From NCBI GenBank assembly GCA_018398765.1, contig JAHBMJ010003947.1, positions 33,566-85,736 of the forward strand: a stretch of DNA of 52,171 nt. The letters run 5' to 3'. Below, in pieces: positions 13,201 to 25,000 of the stretch. The stretch is from Chromera velia. Lineage: Eukaryota; Sar; Chromeraceae. The notes beneath the pieces are model-generated. The model saw only the letters and a list, made by a program, of their open reading frames with translations, was not told the origin of the DNA and ran no database searches. Each line of letters opens with the position of its first letter. Within the stretch, counting starts at the first letter, position 1. The position numbers and the translations under genes were made by a program.

Positions 13201-15407
13201 TCTGCGTATATCTGTCCGTGCCTGCCTCTCTGTCTCGTTCTGTGAGTGCGTGCGCGTGCACGTCCCTCGCCCCCCCCCCTGCCAAGTGACTCACCAGCCT
13301 CGATGTGTTCGAACGTCCCGGAGAAGATGCGAGCAAACGGGCTGCATACAGACAGAGAGACGAGAAAGAGAACAATTGACGAGAGAGAGAGAGAGAGAGA
13401 GCGAAAGAGAGGGCGAAAGAGAGAGCGAAAGAGAGAGAGAGAGAGAGCGAAAGAGAGAGAGAGAGCAACGGAGGCGAAACGAAGGAGACTAGAAAGAAGG
13501 GAGCATGAAGAAACGCAGAACAATAAGTCAAAATGCCTTGTCGGGCAACATTAGAAGACAAACGCAGGAAAGGAAAGGGTAACACCCGCCGAGGACTTGA
13601 ATCCTTGTTCAACCATTCCGTCCGTGCTTCGGTCAAAACTGTTTTTAAACCGCTTTTGTATTCCCTCTTTCTTCTTCCTGATTTGCACCGTGAACAGTAT
13701 GCCTAGCTGTCTGCCCTTCAATTCATCTTCACCCACACAGTCTCTCGCTTGTTCACTCACTTTGAGAAGGCCAGCCCTCCGTACTGTTCCCTCCCAATCA
13801 TCTCGAAAATGACCCCCACGATCTCGTTCATACCCTGCAGGCATTACAGGACACACACACAAATCAATATCAACATAGTCGCGTCGCACACGAGCAAAGA
13901 CTTGAAGAGACAGACACGAATTTGATGCGGGAGGGAGGGAGGGAGGGAGGCTGCAAAAAAATTCTAGAGACTCGTACTCCCTTCATGATTGAGACATTTC
14001 TGGCCCGGCCGTTCTTCCAGGAAAGAAAGGAGAGAAGAAGTTTGTTCAAAGACATAAGTACAATCAAATGACCAGACAGATGGCCGTCCGCGGGCAATCA
14101 TGCTATGAAATTATTTTCTCCCCTTCCTGTCTTCCGGCATTCCCCTGCTTCCCTTCCGATGCCTCCCTCTTCGTACCCAGTGCACGCCACTCGCGAAAGA
14201 TCGCAGTTCATCAATCCATCAGATCATTTCCTCTTTCCTCCCTCTTCCTATCTCCCGCCCTTTCTCCCTCTCACTGCCCCCCCCCTCGCCCTCGCCTCTC
14301 TCTCTCTCTCTCTTTCATACCACCACGCAGAGACCTGGCGGTAAGAGAGCTCGCTGTGTTGCTTGCACCAGGTGAAAAGGACTCGCTGCATGCCCCTGCG
14401 GACCCTGCAGACACACACCAATGGACAGAAGAGAAGAAAATGCTAGCTGGGGAAGACCAATCCATCCCGCCTTCCCTTCTTCCATGCTTTCTGGATAAGA
14501 AGCTGTAAGAGGACATGAAGCGCTTCCTCCATTTTTTGTTCGTCCCTTTTCGATGGTTCATATTCTTTCTACCACCTCCCTCTGAGAAGAGAACGAAAGG
14601 AAAAAGTGCTGCGGGGAGAATCTGAATGACCGACTCACTCACTGATTGGCTCACTAACTGACGCTTCTGACTGAAAGAAGTCCCTTTCCGAGAACCTGCA
14701 CAGACAGACAGACAGACAGACAGACCATCAGATTCCATAAATTCCTTCGGACACATGGATCGAAATGGGAACAGCACAGCATGAACGAGAGAGGGAGGGG
14801 CACAAACGGGCTCAGAAGAGACCAGAAGCACAGCAAAAAGACAAAGGAATGAACAGATGGATCCAGAGAGCGGGAAGAGCAAAGGACAAAGGAGCGCACG
14901 GTCAAATGAGAGAAAGGCAAAGCGCAGAGACGATTGTCTGACTGATTCAATTGCTGACGTTCTTTCTACATCCTTCCATATTTCGTTCATGAGTTCTTCA
15001 CTCTCGTGCTTCACCGCCCAGGGATTCTGCAGAAAACAAGAGGTAGGGCAGATAACTCGCATTCAACCAGACACTATGATTCCCTTCCACGCACACGAAT
15101 GTACACACAAACACGTCCTCTCTCTCTCTCTTTCTCTCTCTCTCTCCCTCCCCCCCCCCCCCCCCCCCCCCCCCCCTCTCTCTCTCCCCCTCTTTCTTTC
15201 TCTTTCTGTCTTTATTTCTTTTTTTTTTGTGCCTCTTTTCTTTTTTTCTTTCTTTCTTTCTTTCTTTCTTTCTCCCTTTCTTTGTCTCGTTCGTTCGTTC
15301 GTTTGTTTGTTGGTTTGTTTGTTTGTCTCTCTCCCTCCCCTTTTCCCCCCTCTCCCCCCTCTCCCTCCCTCTCTGTCTCTCTTCTTCTCTCTCGCACACA
15401 AACAGAA

Positions 15408-15464
<57 letters not shown>

Positions 15465-15479
15465 AATGCACACACAGAA

Positions 15480-15515
<36 letters not shown>

Positions 15516-15970
15516 CGTACATGCGCAACGTTCGCCAGGGGATGAAAGACGTTGGGGTCGAGTGCCGTGAGGGAGGTTTTCTTGACTTTGTTCTTCTCGA
15601 TCAGCTTCTGGTATCTCTCTCTCAGGCCCTCCACTTCTGAGGCCCATCCCTCTGGGTCTGTTCCTTTGAAGCAGCCCAGGAAATGAGCCCACCAGAAACG
15701 ACTGAACGCAAAAGAACAAGGAGCACAGGAGGAGACGGCATACAGTTAACAGAGACGGGAAACGGTTCACTCTCCAAGGCATGCAATGTACAGCCCCAGA
15801 AGCACCGACTGATCCACCTACCGGCATTTTGCGAATCCCCCGCTTCCTCCGAGAAGTTGTTGAGCGTACTGCTGGGGGTTTTTCGTGTCAGCCAGCCACT
15901 GATCTGCATCTGCGTCTGACAGGGGAGCAGAGCCACATGCAATATCCTCCTCTGTTGGGGCGCCCTGCAT
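8284..15970 (-). CDS. TBC-domain Rab GTPase-activating protein, TBC1D5-like
   Basis: Thirteen exons on the minus strand: 15970-15822, 15701-15521, 15026-14959, 14502-14458, 14404-14335, 13834-13761, 13341-13295, 12897-12852, 12531-12252, 11525-11384, 11041-10932, 10571-10522 and 9715-8284 (897 residues). TBC domains speed GTP hydrolysis by Rab proteins with an Arg and a Gln finger. Both are present: IWKDVERT (Arg about residue 132) and YRQGMNE (Gln about 171). Other TBC blocks also appear: RFWWAHFLGCF, NPWAVKHESEELMNEI, IEADAFTIFEALM, EPQLFLLRWVRLLFCREF, WDCLFAD and TDYIAIAML. The order and the NP(W/L) block resemble TBC1D5, a retromer/Rab7 regulator; that assignment is inference. A Gly/Ser/Pro-rich insert (exon 9) splits the domain. 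The last exon encodes about 475 low-complexity Ser/Gln/Pro/Gly residues. The start ATG at 15970 has an in-frame TAG just upstream. Confidence 0.82.
10171..10268. repeat. (CA)n-(GA)n microsatellite in a TBC gene intron
   Basis: About 70 bases of CA repeat pass directly into GA repeat, inside the intron before the last TBC exon. Open frames reading through it as poly Thr-His or Cys-Val are artefacts. Confidence 0.9.
13380..13467. repeat. (GA)n-rich microsatellite with GAAA interruptions
   Basis: A purine-only run of GAGAGA with GCGAAAGA interruptions lies in the intron between TBC exons 6 and 7. Confidence 0.85.
15119..15513. repeat. Compound simple-sequence block: (TC)n, C27, TTTC/GTTT repeats, (CA)n(GA)n(CA)n
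   Basis: A 400-base block of simple repeats fills the intron between TBC exons 2 and 3. It includes a run of about 27 C at 15150-15176, TTTC repeats near 15240-15270, GTTT/GTTC repeats near 15290-15325, and CA arrays at about 15411-15448 and 15483-15513 joined through a GA tract. Confidence 0.9.
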
Positions 15971-16788
15971 GTTCCCCTTTGCGGTGTTTTTCGCAAGACC
16001 CTAGAGAAATGAGAGCTTCGGAACCCTGTGGACATACGCGACTTCCATTCTAATGGTGGCTGTCTCGCACAATACTATGTACAGGCTAGCTCATCAAAAC
16101 AAGCAAAAACTGGAACAGCGATCGAGTTTGCAACGTACCATGCATGCATGGAGAGACGGAAGAAACTTGAATTTCTGCGCGCGGGAGCAAGGTGCCGCAT
16201 GTGCATGCATGGTGTCCCGTACGTCGCCCAACCGCGCGAATTTCGTGCATGCATGCATACCGATACAGCGTACGTATTAAGAAGAAGAAATGACTTTAAA
16301 TTTCAAGTCGATATACAAATCAACTCATTGAACTCAAAGACTGTGGTGTGCTTACACGCCTCTGTACACGAGCACGTCTGCAGAGGCTTCTGGCTCTGAG
16401 CGTTTATGCAAAGGCACATGCAGACTGCACTGAGGCGAAGGACTGTTATATAGTTGCGTCGGGATCTGCACACAAGTCTTTCACGTCCGAACGCATGCAC
16501 AAGTGGGGTCAGCAGGTTACTGCGTGTACAGATTCGGGATCCCACTCAATAGCAGCACTCAACTTGAACCTGCAGGGCAGGTTGTAAGTCTGACTTGCTG
16601 ACTGCGTTATGTTTGTCTTCTAGCCTTGTTCCCTCTACTCGTCAGACATTGCACAGACCACCGACTTCTATCTGTTTGCTTTTCGCAGAAGGAAGAGTCA
16701 CTCCTGCAGACTCTTTCTTTCTCGTTCTTTGCCGAGGAATAGATCTTTCCCGTCAGACGCCTGTTCACACTTGCTCCCTTTAACAATC
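15971..16788. promoter_or_regulatory. Shared divergent promoter region with TGCATGCA palindromes
   Basis: These 818 bases separate the TBC start (- strand) from the RRM gene start (+ strand), so they probably drive both. The 8-base palindrome TGCATGCA occurs at 16141-16148, 16202-16209, 16246-16253 and 16250-16257. In apicomplexan relatives TGCATGCA is a known ApiAP2 binding motif; function here is inference. No TATA box is obvious. Confidence 0.4.
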
Positions 16789-17477
16789 ATGTCTACCAAT
16801 CTAACGCATCGACTGTTGGGTGATCACCTCAACTCCTCAGGAGTTTACCACAGCAGGAACATCCAGACAGCGCTGAAACGACACGATTTGTACAATTCCG
16901 AAATTCTGAAAACCGGAAAGTCCTCTGTCTCGACGTCCTCCCTCAGACCCGCCAGTGCCGCCACCACAGAGGCGAGGCCTGTGGAGCTCCCTCCGCCCAA
17001 ATTCACATTTGCAGACAAACCCCCATGTCTGTATGTGGGAAATGTCAGACCCGTCAAGGCGCCGGCCCACATTGAAGCTCTGCAGCCAGACCTCACACAG
17101 AGTCGTCTTCTCGTGCCCCGAAAGGGTCAGTCAGTCAGTTGGTGAAACGATTCATCTGCATCCGTGCAGACACATCGGCGTGCTGCTGTACGTGTGGACA
17201 TGCATGTCTGTGACCTTTTCGATCTACAGACATGTGATCACTGACTTCTTGAAAGTATATATACAGACCGACTGACACACTGTGTAAAAACACAGAGTTG
17301 ACCTCCTTTCCATAAAATGTGGAGAATGCACAAGCCAATTTTTTTTAAGGCATCCAGCTCTCCACCTGCGTGGCTCCGTTGCTGTTTGGGTGTCTGTGTG
17401 CACTCGCGCCTCCCGTCTTTGGTTTCCTTCCGGTCGATGAGTTTCTTCTACTTGACCGTAGTATCCATATCTACATA

Positions 17478-17562
<85 letters not shown>

Positions 17563-18053
17563 GTCCTTGATGCCTCCTAGAAAACGCAGAGTCGATGAAC
17601 TCAAAGTTGGAACGTCTGACGACGAAGGGCACCTCATCCCCAGATGGCAGACGCAAAATCGTGGCAGACCACGTCCTGCCCCCCTCAGGCCACAGAAAGA
17701 ACATGAGCCTCACCCAGCGCTCGGAAGGGGAGACGGCCAGACGGTTTGAGCACCTGATCTCAGGCCAGGGAGGCGCAGAGCATGACGAGACAGATGAGTT
17801 CACAATGCTACAGGCAATGGCTGAGAGTCACAGTGGCTCCTCCAACAGCAGGATCGGACAGAGGAGTAGACCTGCCACAGCTGCCAACACGGCGCGAAGC
17901 TCGAGGTCCGGGAGGGACAGACAGCAACTCGACAAAGACAGACCGTGCAGAAACTTCACCCTTGAGGTTCCCTCCACTCAGTTTGTCTCCGTCCCCACAG
18001 TCTCAGGTGGGTGACTGTCCTTTGTCTCTCTCTTGGTCTGTGTCTCTGTGAGA

Positions 18054-18103
<50 letters not shown>

Positions 18104-19151
18104 GTGTGCGTGTGCCGCTCCTTCGGGCAACCTCACATGAGCCCAAATGAACATGGGATCCCTACATCCCTGCTGTACGTGTGTCACTCTTGCGTACAAG
18201 CTGCTTTCCGCTTTTTCACGAGAACAGAAACGCAATTCCTTAATTGTGGTATTTTTCTTTCTTGTGTTTCTCACACCTGTGTGTGTGCAGACTTCACATG
18301 GCACCCTGTGAACGCACGAGTGAGGTGAGTCCTCTAGATAGAGGGGAAATATGTTGAAAAGAAGGGATGACTTCCAGATACACAGGACCGTCTGCGCACC
18401 TATGTGTTTAGTATATTGTCCGCTTACCTCTCCTTCCTCCTCTAACAAAGTTCTTGCCCATGAATTCTCATTTGACTTCGCTGAATGCGCGCTGAATGCA
18501 GCTGTGTGCCTTTGAACTGGACTCCAGCTGACCTCCACAGGGAGCTGTCCAAGTTCGGCCCCGTTCTTCGTGTTTGTCTCCCAGCAGCCCCCCCCGTCAT
18601 TCTGCCCCACATGACTGCTGCACAGAGGGGGAAGGCAGCGCGGGCAGGCAGTCTGGACTCGGGGGGGATGGCCCCGTTCAGGTCTCGAGGCTTTGCATAC
18701 GTCACCTTTGGAGATGGGGAGACGGCTCTGAGGGCAAAGACCAACATGCTCGACTTCGGCCGGCTGCCTCCGCAAATTCCCCAAACGGAGAGACCCAACG
18801 GTGTCACTTTCGAGAGGTGGCCGGTGGGTGAAGGGCCCCCCCACCTGAACGCCCGGTGGAATAATCGATTCTCGAGAGAAGAGAACGAAAGAGCGAGGTT
18901 CGCGGTGGAACTGGAAATGGAGAGAATGAGAGTCGAGGGGCCCCTGTGTATCTCCAGCAGGGAGGGCGAAATGGAACCCGCAATTGTCTTTGTGTCAGTT
19001 TGTTTTCTTCTTCTCCCTCTCTCTCTCCCCTTATCTCTCACAGTCTCTCTTTCCCCCACTCTCCTCTCTCTCTGTCCCTCTCTCCCCCCCCTTCCCTGCC
19101 TCTCTCTCGCCACCCGCCCGACCCCTTCTCTATGTGTATGCGTGTCTGTAT

Positions 19152-19195
<44 letters not shown>

Positions 19196-20379
19196 CGTGT
19201 CTGTGTGCCTTTTAATACGTTTTTGTCTCTCTAATGGTTGTTCAACTTCGACTCAGTATAACAGACAATTCTAGAAGAATGATCGGCACTCCAACGGAGA
19301 ATTGAACCCCCCAAGAATCGAAATAAGGATTGAATCGAAAAGCGAAAGGAAGTACGACCAAATATTGGAACGCAAGAGGGGAGCAATGCGCAACCGCACA
19401 ACAAATGAATAAAGTATACGACATATCAGCTGTCCGACGCCGTCTCTGGTTCCTGTGCTGGCTCCTCTCCTCGGTCTGTCTGTCTGCAGCCGCCTTGAGA
19501 CACCAGGCGCGGTCTCTGTCGGGATGGTAAGGGAGGCGCTAGAGAGAAACTTTGGAGAGCTCCTCCCACCCTCAGCAACTGCCGAAAGCCAATTCAATGG
19601 CGGTCAGTTAGCCTAGCTGTCAGTGCCTCTGATTGCTTGCTTGCTTGCTTGCCTATCTGTCCGCCTGCCTGACTGTCCGTCTATTTTTTTGCCTTGCTTC
19701 CTGTCCGTGTGTTTTGTCTGTTGTTTTTTTCTGCGTCTACTCCCAACATTGTCTGTCAGAGTGATCAAATGAAAGAAAAAGTGCCGTTTCACGCACAGCT
19801 GTACGGATCAGTTTGCCCAACAAGAGCGATGAGAGCATTGATTGGTTGCCGTCGAAACGGAGCCACAAGAGACTTTGTTGTCCAAATATTCTGGTTGGGG
19901 GTGCAGGTGAGCTCCGGTGTTGTTTTCGGGATCGGCGAGATGCCGAGGAGGCCTCGCGTCCGACAACCTTCTCGGGAAAGGCCCCCCAGTCCCCCGAGCT
20001 GTTCACCAAATTTCCTTCCTGTACGGCAGCGCTATGTCGGTCTGGTCGGCTCATGGCGCTGTCTTGGCCTGCAGTTCTTGCTGAGGGTCCACGAGAGCGC
20101 AATTCGATGCCCTCGATTCAAGTGGACAATGATCAGGGGGTGGTCTTCATGAGTGTGCACAGCGGGGGGGCGCTCTTTCCTGAAGACGGCACCTGGGCGG
20201 GGCGCACACGAACGGGACGGCGTCTCCCGCACGCCCTGACAGAGTCTCTTTCCAAACTGTCTGTGGCATCGCGGCAAGACCTTGAACTGAAAAGGGCGAC
20301 AGGGGATTTCAAAGAGTCCCTTCAGACCGCGCTTGCTTCCTCGACTTTCCGTGTGTCGGCCTTCACGGCAAGGTACTGA
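16789..20379 (+). CDS. RNA-recognition-motif protein of unknown family, 660 residues
   Basis: Six exons keep phase: 16789-17125, 17581-18006, 18291-18324, 18502-18993, 19490-19602 and 19799-20379. The start is ATG 16789 and the stop is TGA 20377-20379. The N-terminal 250 residues are polar and Ser/Arg-rich. A single RRM-like fold follows at about residues 258-345: an RNP2-side strand in VRSCVPLNW, helix TPADLHRELSKFG, and the RNP1-like strand RGFAYVTF near residue 327. About 30 extra residues lie between strand 2 and strand 3. After the domain comes a charged helix (FSREENERARFAVELEMERM). The C-terminal 190 residues are not recognised. It probably binds RNA, but its target and process cannot be read from sequence. 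The 34-base exon 3 is set by phase and by completing the RRM, so it is the least certain piece. Confidence 0.7.
17480..17560. repeat. (TC)n-(TG)n microsatellite at the end of RRM-gene intron 1
   Basis: CT repeat passes into GT repeat and ends about 20 bases before the TCCTAG acceptor. It doubles as a long pyrimidine-rich tract for that splice site. Confidence 0.9.
18056..18116. repeat. (TG)n microsatellite in RRM-gene intron 2
   Basis: An almost pure TG tract with GTGCG interruptions lies soon after the exon 2 donor. Confidence 0.85.
19017..19204. repeat. CT-rich tract followed by (TG)n in RRM-gene intron 4
   Basis: CTCTCT-rich sequence is followed by a TG array at about 19158-19198, just after the exon 4 donor GTCAGT. 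Confidence 0.8.
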
Positions 20380-22017
20380 TTGATCGATGGCTCCATTCCT
20401 TCATTGGTCATGCACATTGCCAGGCCGGCTTGCTTGCTGTTGTGTGGCGGCTTGTACTAGCTTGTGAAGCTAGTTGCAAAGGCCTGAAATAGGCCTGAAA
20501 GACATAGAAAAATCAGCCGGAGTGCTGCCGCAGTGTCATAGCAAATAGATGCATGTGCATGGTGAGGCTCATGTTGCGTGCCCCGTGACTGTAAATGCAT
20601 TGTGTCATAGTCATCATCATTATTGATCGGTCTATAGGCCATCATGCAATGCATGAGTCTAGGACAATGCTGTATTGCCCCTTTGCCAGACCTGTATCAC
20701 TCATCGGGGTGGGGCTGCCGTCTGCTAGCTGAAACCCGGCGCCTGAATCATGACGCTTAATCGATTTAAGTGCATCATGGTGCGGTGTATCATTAGCTAA
20801 CTTCTAACTTGCCAAGTTTTTATCGATAAATTAATTAACAAAGTAACTTGAAGCGTCAAATATCTTTAAGTTGTACGTTACAAAGTAGTTACAATAAGTT
20901 AAACCCGTCATAACGAGTTATAGGTTCAAGTTAGAGGAGGGATCCAGTGGGGCGATACTATATTCAAGTCTATTCAAGTCTATTCAAGTTATACTAAGTT
21001 TAAACAATGTCAGTGTTATACATTATATACAACTATATGCCAGTGGTGCTAAAATGTATAAGGACTATTTGATCAAGGTAAAATGATTATACTATTTTAA
21101 TAATATTCATTCTTTTTCTTTAAGTCCAGGCCTTGTTTTACCTTATATGGATCTTTTTTTTTTGTTTATATAGATCATAGATTCTATAATAGAACAAAAC
21201 AGGACGTTCATGTTTTTTTATTTCTTTTTCTCTCTCCCCTTCCTAGCTGAGCCTCATTTTTTTCCCCCCTTAGATTTTTAATCAATTGAGAAAGGAGCAA
21301 TCACTTCTCTATTTGCTTTCACAAATCCCTTAAAAGAACATGCAAACCACAAAAAAACTTATAGAAATCTAATAAAAAATCTTAAATCAATATGGAAATT
21401 AAAGGAAAATGAAAGGGAACTTCTAGGGAAAACTGTGGTTTGTCCTCAGAGCAAAGCAGCGCTTTTGTATCAAGTTATATGCCATTAGCGGGTCTCTCGT
21501 AAAGGTATTTTTACTCTTTGCTCTTTCGGTTTTTCATTCTGTCCAGTTACCAATCTAAATCAGTAACTCTTAAGACCTTGTTCTATCACTATTTTATCAC
21601 TTTGAATTTAAGCGAAATAGTTAAACGTTATGTGGAGGTTGAAATGTAATGAGCCTCAACATCCGATCATCAATCAGAGAGCCAGGCCGACATAGGCAGG
21701 CTGCCATGATCTTTTGCATGTGCATTCGCAGGCGTGCATGCGCGATCCCGGGTGATCGAAAGGTCGGCCCGCCCGGCCCGCCGGATCAAGTGCCCCACAT
21801 TGTCGACGGGCCGTCTCCAAGAGAATCTACTCTCAGCGAGGCGTTGAAGACAGACAAGCTCTCATGATGTATGCTGCTGCTTGTAGACCGTTTTTCTGGG
21901 ACCGACTGGAACATTCTAGAGGAGAGTTTGTTATAAAAACCGAGAGGACCGAGTCGTGCAAGCGCCGTCCTAAACAGCAGACAGTGCCGTCTCCTTTTCT
22001 TCTGGGGTAACGTAGCC
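20380..22017. other. AT-rich intergenic region before the NACHT gene
   Basis: No gene is supported. It holds a tandem TATTCAAGTC repeat at about 20965-20997, long AT-rich repeat-like DNA, and a GC-rich patch at about 21720-21800 (containing GTGCATGCGCG) that could be the NACHT gene promoter. The coding start follows 220 bases later. Confidence 0.45.
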
Positions 22018-25000
22018 ATGGGGTTGTGCCATTCGAAACGGTCAGTAAGGGGGAAAGAGGAGACGGGGGGCGTTTCCGGTAGAGCAGGAGAGATACGGCG
22101 GAGTGAGTCGTGGGTGGAGCTCCTGAGAGTCTTGGAGGAACGAAAGATTGGAGTGGGAATGCTGGAAGGGCTGGAGACGGCAATTGATGACAGTACGGTT
22201 GACTGTTATATTTCGTGGGTCTGCACTGCACAAACCCGGGTGGAGAGGTTTCTGGAGGTGGAGGATGTCATGGATCCGGTTAACGACTATATGACTGAGG
22301 GTGCAGAGGGCAGTCTCTCTGTCGTACGGGGTCTGGTCAACGTGAGTGAGTACCTTGACAGCCTTGCAAGCGCAATCCCACTCGCAGGAGCTCTGGTGAG
22401 CGTTGCTTTTCGTCTTGGAAAGAGTGCATTAGCACAGTTGGAGAAAATGCAGGAGATTGAGCTCGTCCATAGACACTTCAAAAAAGCAGTGGGGAACCTG
22501 ATTATCTGGCTGCCTCGAGACTTCAAAGCGATCTTCGAGATAGCCGACAAGATGAAGAAGACAGGAGACGAAAGGAAGGCGGAACATCTCAACGGAAAGG
22601 TCAGATTCTTTTGCTGTAGAGATTTGGATTCGCTGTATGCTTCAGCAAAAATCTTTCTGCACGGATACAAACACAAATAAACATGCACCAAGGTTATCGC
22701 AAGCCAATATTTCAATTCACAACATGCCGGACGCATCGGTCTCCATCCAGTTATACATTCATCCCATCGTTCCTCGCACCTATCGGCCCTCTCGTTTCCC
22801 CCCTTTCCCTCACGGAACCGTGGGTCGGATTTTCAGTCTCTCTCTAATCTTTCTCCCTGTAAGGGCCTTGTGTGGTTCTGCACGCACCCGCGCGCGCTGT
22901 ATGTCCGCGTTGCAGTTTTTTTTAGTAGCCGCGTAGAGGAGCAAGACCCTCTTCTCCATGAAGTCCTCTCACCAGGTCCTCTGTCGTTGGAAGAAGCTAG
23001 GTCTTTGAGCTTCCGGAGACTTGCGTTCTCCCAACCTGATTGATGTTTCAATTTTCGACCCCTGTGCCTTGCGATGCATGGCGATGGAACTCTTGCGAGT
23101 GGCCCTTCCTGATTCGCATGCAGGCTGAAGACCTTCTTGAAAGCCTCGTCGTCGTGTTTCAGGTTTGTCTGTGGGTCCGTGGAATCGGAGGGCCTGTCTG
23201 TCTCTCTGAAGGACTTCCATGAAAACTTTCTGTGTGGTTATCAATGAGTCTTTGGCCCTGATTCTCTTTCTCTTTGTTGGTTGTTCTCTTTCGTTTTCCT
23301 CTGTTGCTCTCCCTTTTCCTCTCCCCGTTTGCTTCTATCACTCTGGCTTTCTATCTTCTCCTGCGTCTCTGTCATTCCTCTGTCAATTACTTGGTTGCAG
23401 CAAATCTCTGCCGAGAGGAATTCGCCGTCTGCTTTGAGACGCTTCTTCTTTGCACGTCAGAGCGCTGAGAAGATGCAAGAAGTGCGAGAGGCATTCGACG
23501 AAGCGGCCCTGTACTTCTTTCATGCGGTCCAAGAAGCAACCAGAGAGAAGGCGTATGAGGTGGACTCGAAGATGAACAAGCTGGAGGGGCGGGTGAAAGC
23601 ACTGGAAGATAAAGAGAGACGCCGATCATTGGTGGGTCATAGCAGAAAGCCCTTACTTACTCGAGTGTTCAATCCATCGATAGTACTTTTTTTGCTTTAC
23701 GCGACGAGAGGTGTGATGCATTACTCGCAAACTTCGCTCCTGCTCTCTGGTCAGCCTTATTAGTTTGCTGGATCGCTCCACTCTTCCCCCACATCCTCTT
23801 CCCAGTCAAAAACTTTGTTGTCTCACTTCACATCAACTGTCCTTTCGTTTCCCCCCTCCATCTTCTTGCTCAATCTATGTGGGTGATGCAAGTGGCCGTC
23901 CTCTTTTCATTTTGTCTCTCTCACCCCTCTCTTTTTGCTTTGCACACGCACCTCCAGGACCAGGTTTTGGGGATTCTGCCTTCCGTTTATGGAGCATCAG
24001 ATGTGTGGGCTACCTGCGTTGTGGGGAAAGAGGGCGAATCTCTCCAGTGGACCCAGAAGCGAGCTCTCTTGCCTGCAATTGTGTCGTGTCTTCGTGAAGG
24101 ACTCCGGGAGAGGAATCCGGATTTTGTTCGTGAGATGAATGCAAGGAGGGAGAATGGAGAGATGGAGTTGGAGAGAAGATTGCGGGGAAAGCTGCATTTT
24201 GAAAATGATGGCCTGGTCGTCATTCAAGAGTTCAAAAGTGAGTGCTTGTAGTATGAAGAAAGTTATGGTTGTTGGAGTGATTGCTGTTGAAAGAAAAAGG
24301 CATGAGTATTTGTTTTTCTCTCCTTCGTCGCATCTTTTCTTTTTCTCAGTTGTCTTTTCCATTCCTTTGTGAATCGGGAGCGCAACGTGGGATGTAAAGT
24401 GCGTGAAATGATTGCTCTCATGAATGGACATGAGACTGCTTGCAGATTTTCTTGACAATTTGGTTCTGGAGGCTTCTGTCAAGCAGAAAGGAGCGCAGTT
24501 GTCGTTTGCTGAGCTCCTCCTGTACCACTTGACTGACGCATCGCCTCCTGCGGCCCTTCAAGTCGTTGAACATCATTTGGGGCCTTTTGAGATTCTCCAA
24601 AGTCACGATGTGGATAGACATCTCGCCTTTCACACAGAGGGCACTCGAGAGTGGGTGCTGGACGAATTTGCACAGCTGGCAAAGGAGAGGGGAGAGGGGA
24701 AGCGGGTTTTGGCACTTTTGAGAAACGCCGGAACAGGAAAATCGGTCGCATCGGCTCTTCTTTGTTTGAGGCTTTCAGGCATACATTCAGGGACAAAACG
24801 GCCGAATGAGACTCACGGATCGTTACACAGAGAGACGGGTGGAGCAAGAGAGATAGGAGCAACTGTCGTTGCGTATGCCTTTGCACGGCACAACGCAGAA
24901 GGAAGGAACAGGGCTGTTCGGCTGCTGGGAACCCTCTCACTCCAGATAGCTAGACGGATTCCAGAGATGGCAGCGGCTCTTGCAGGGGCTTTGAACATAA

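Noticed and set aside
15006-15640. Open frames of 130-250 codons across 15.0-15.8 kb on both strands
   Set aside because: They are translations of CA, GA, TC and C-run repeats (poly Thr-His, Cys-Val, Pro, Lys-Glu). The real coding pieces there are two short TBC exons in a different frame.
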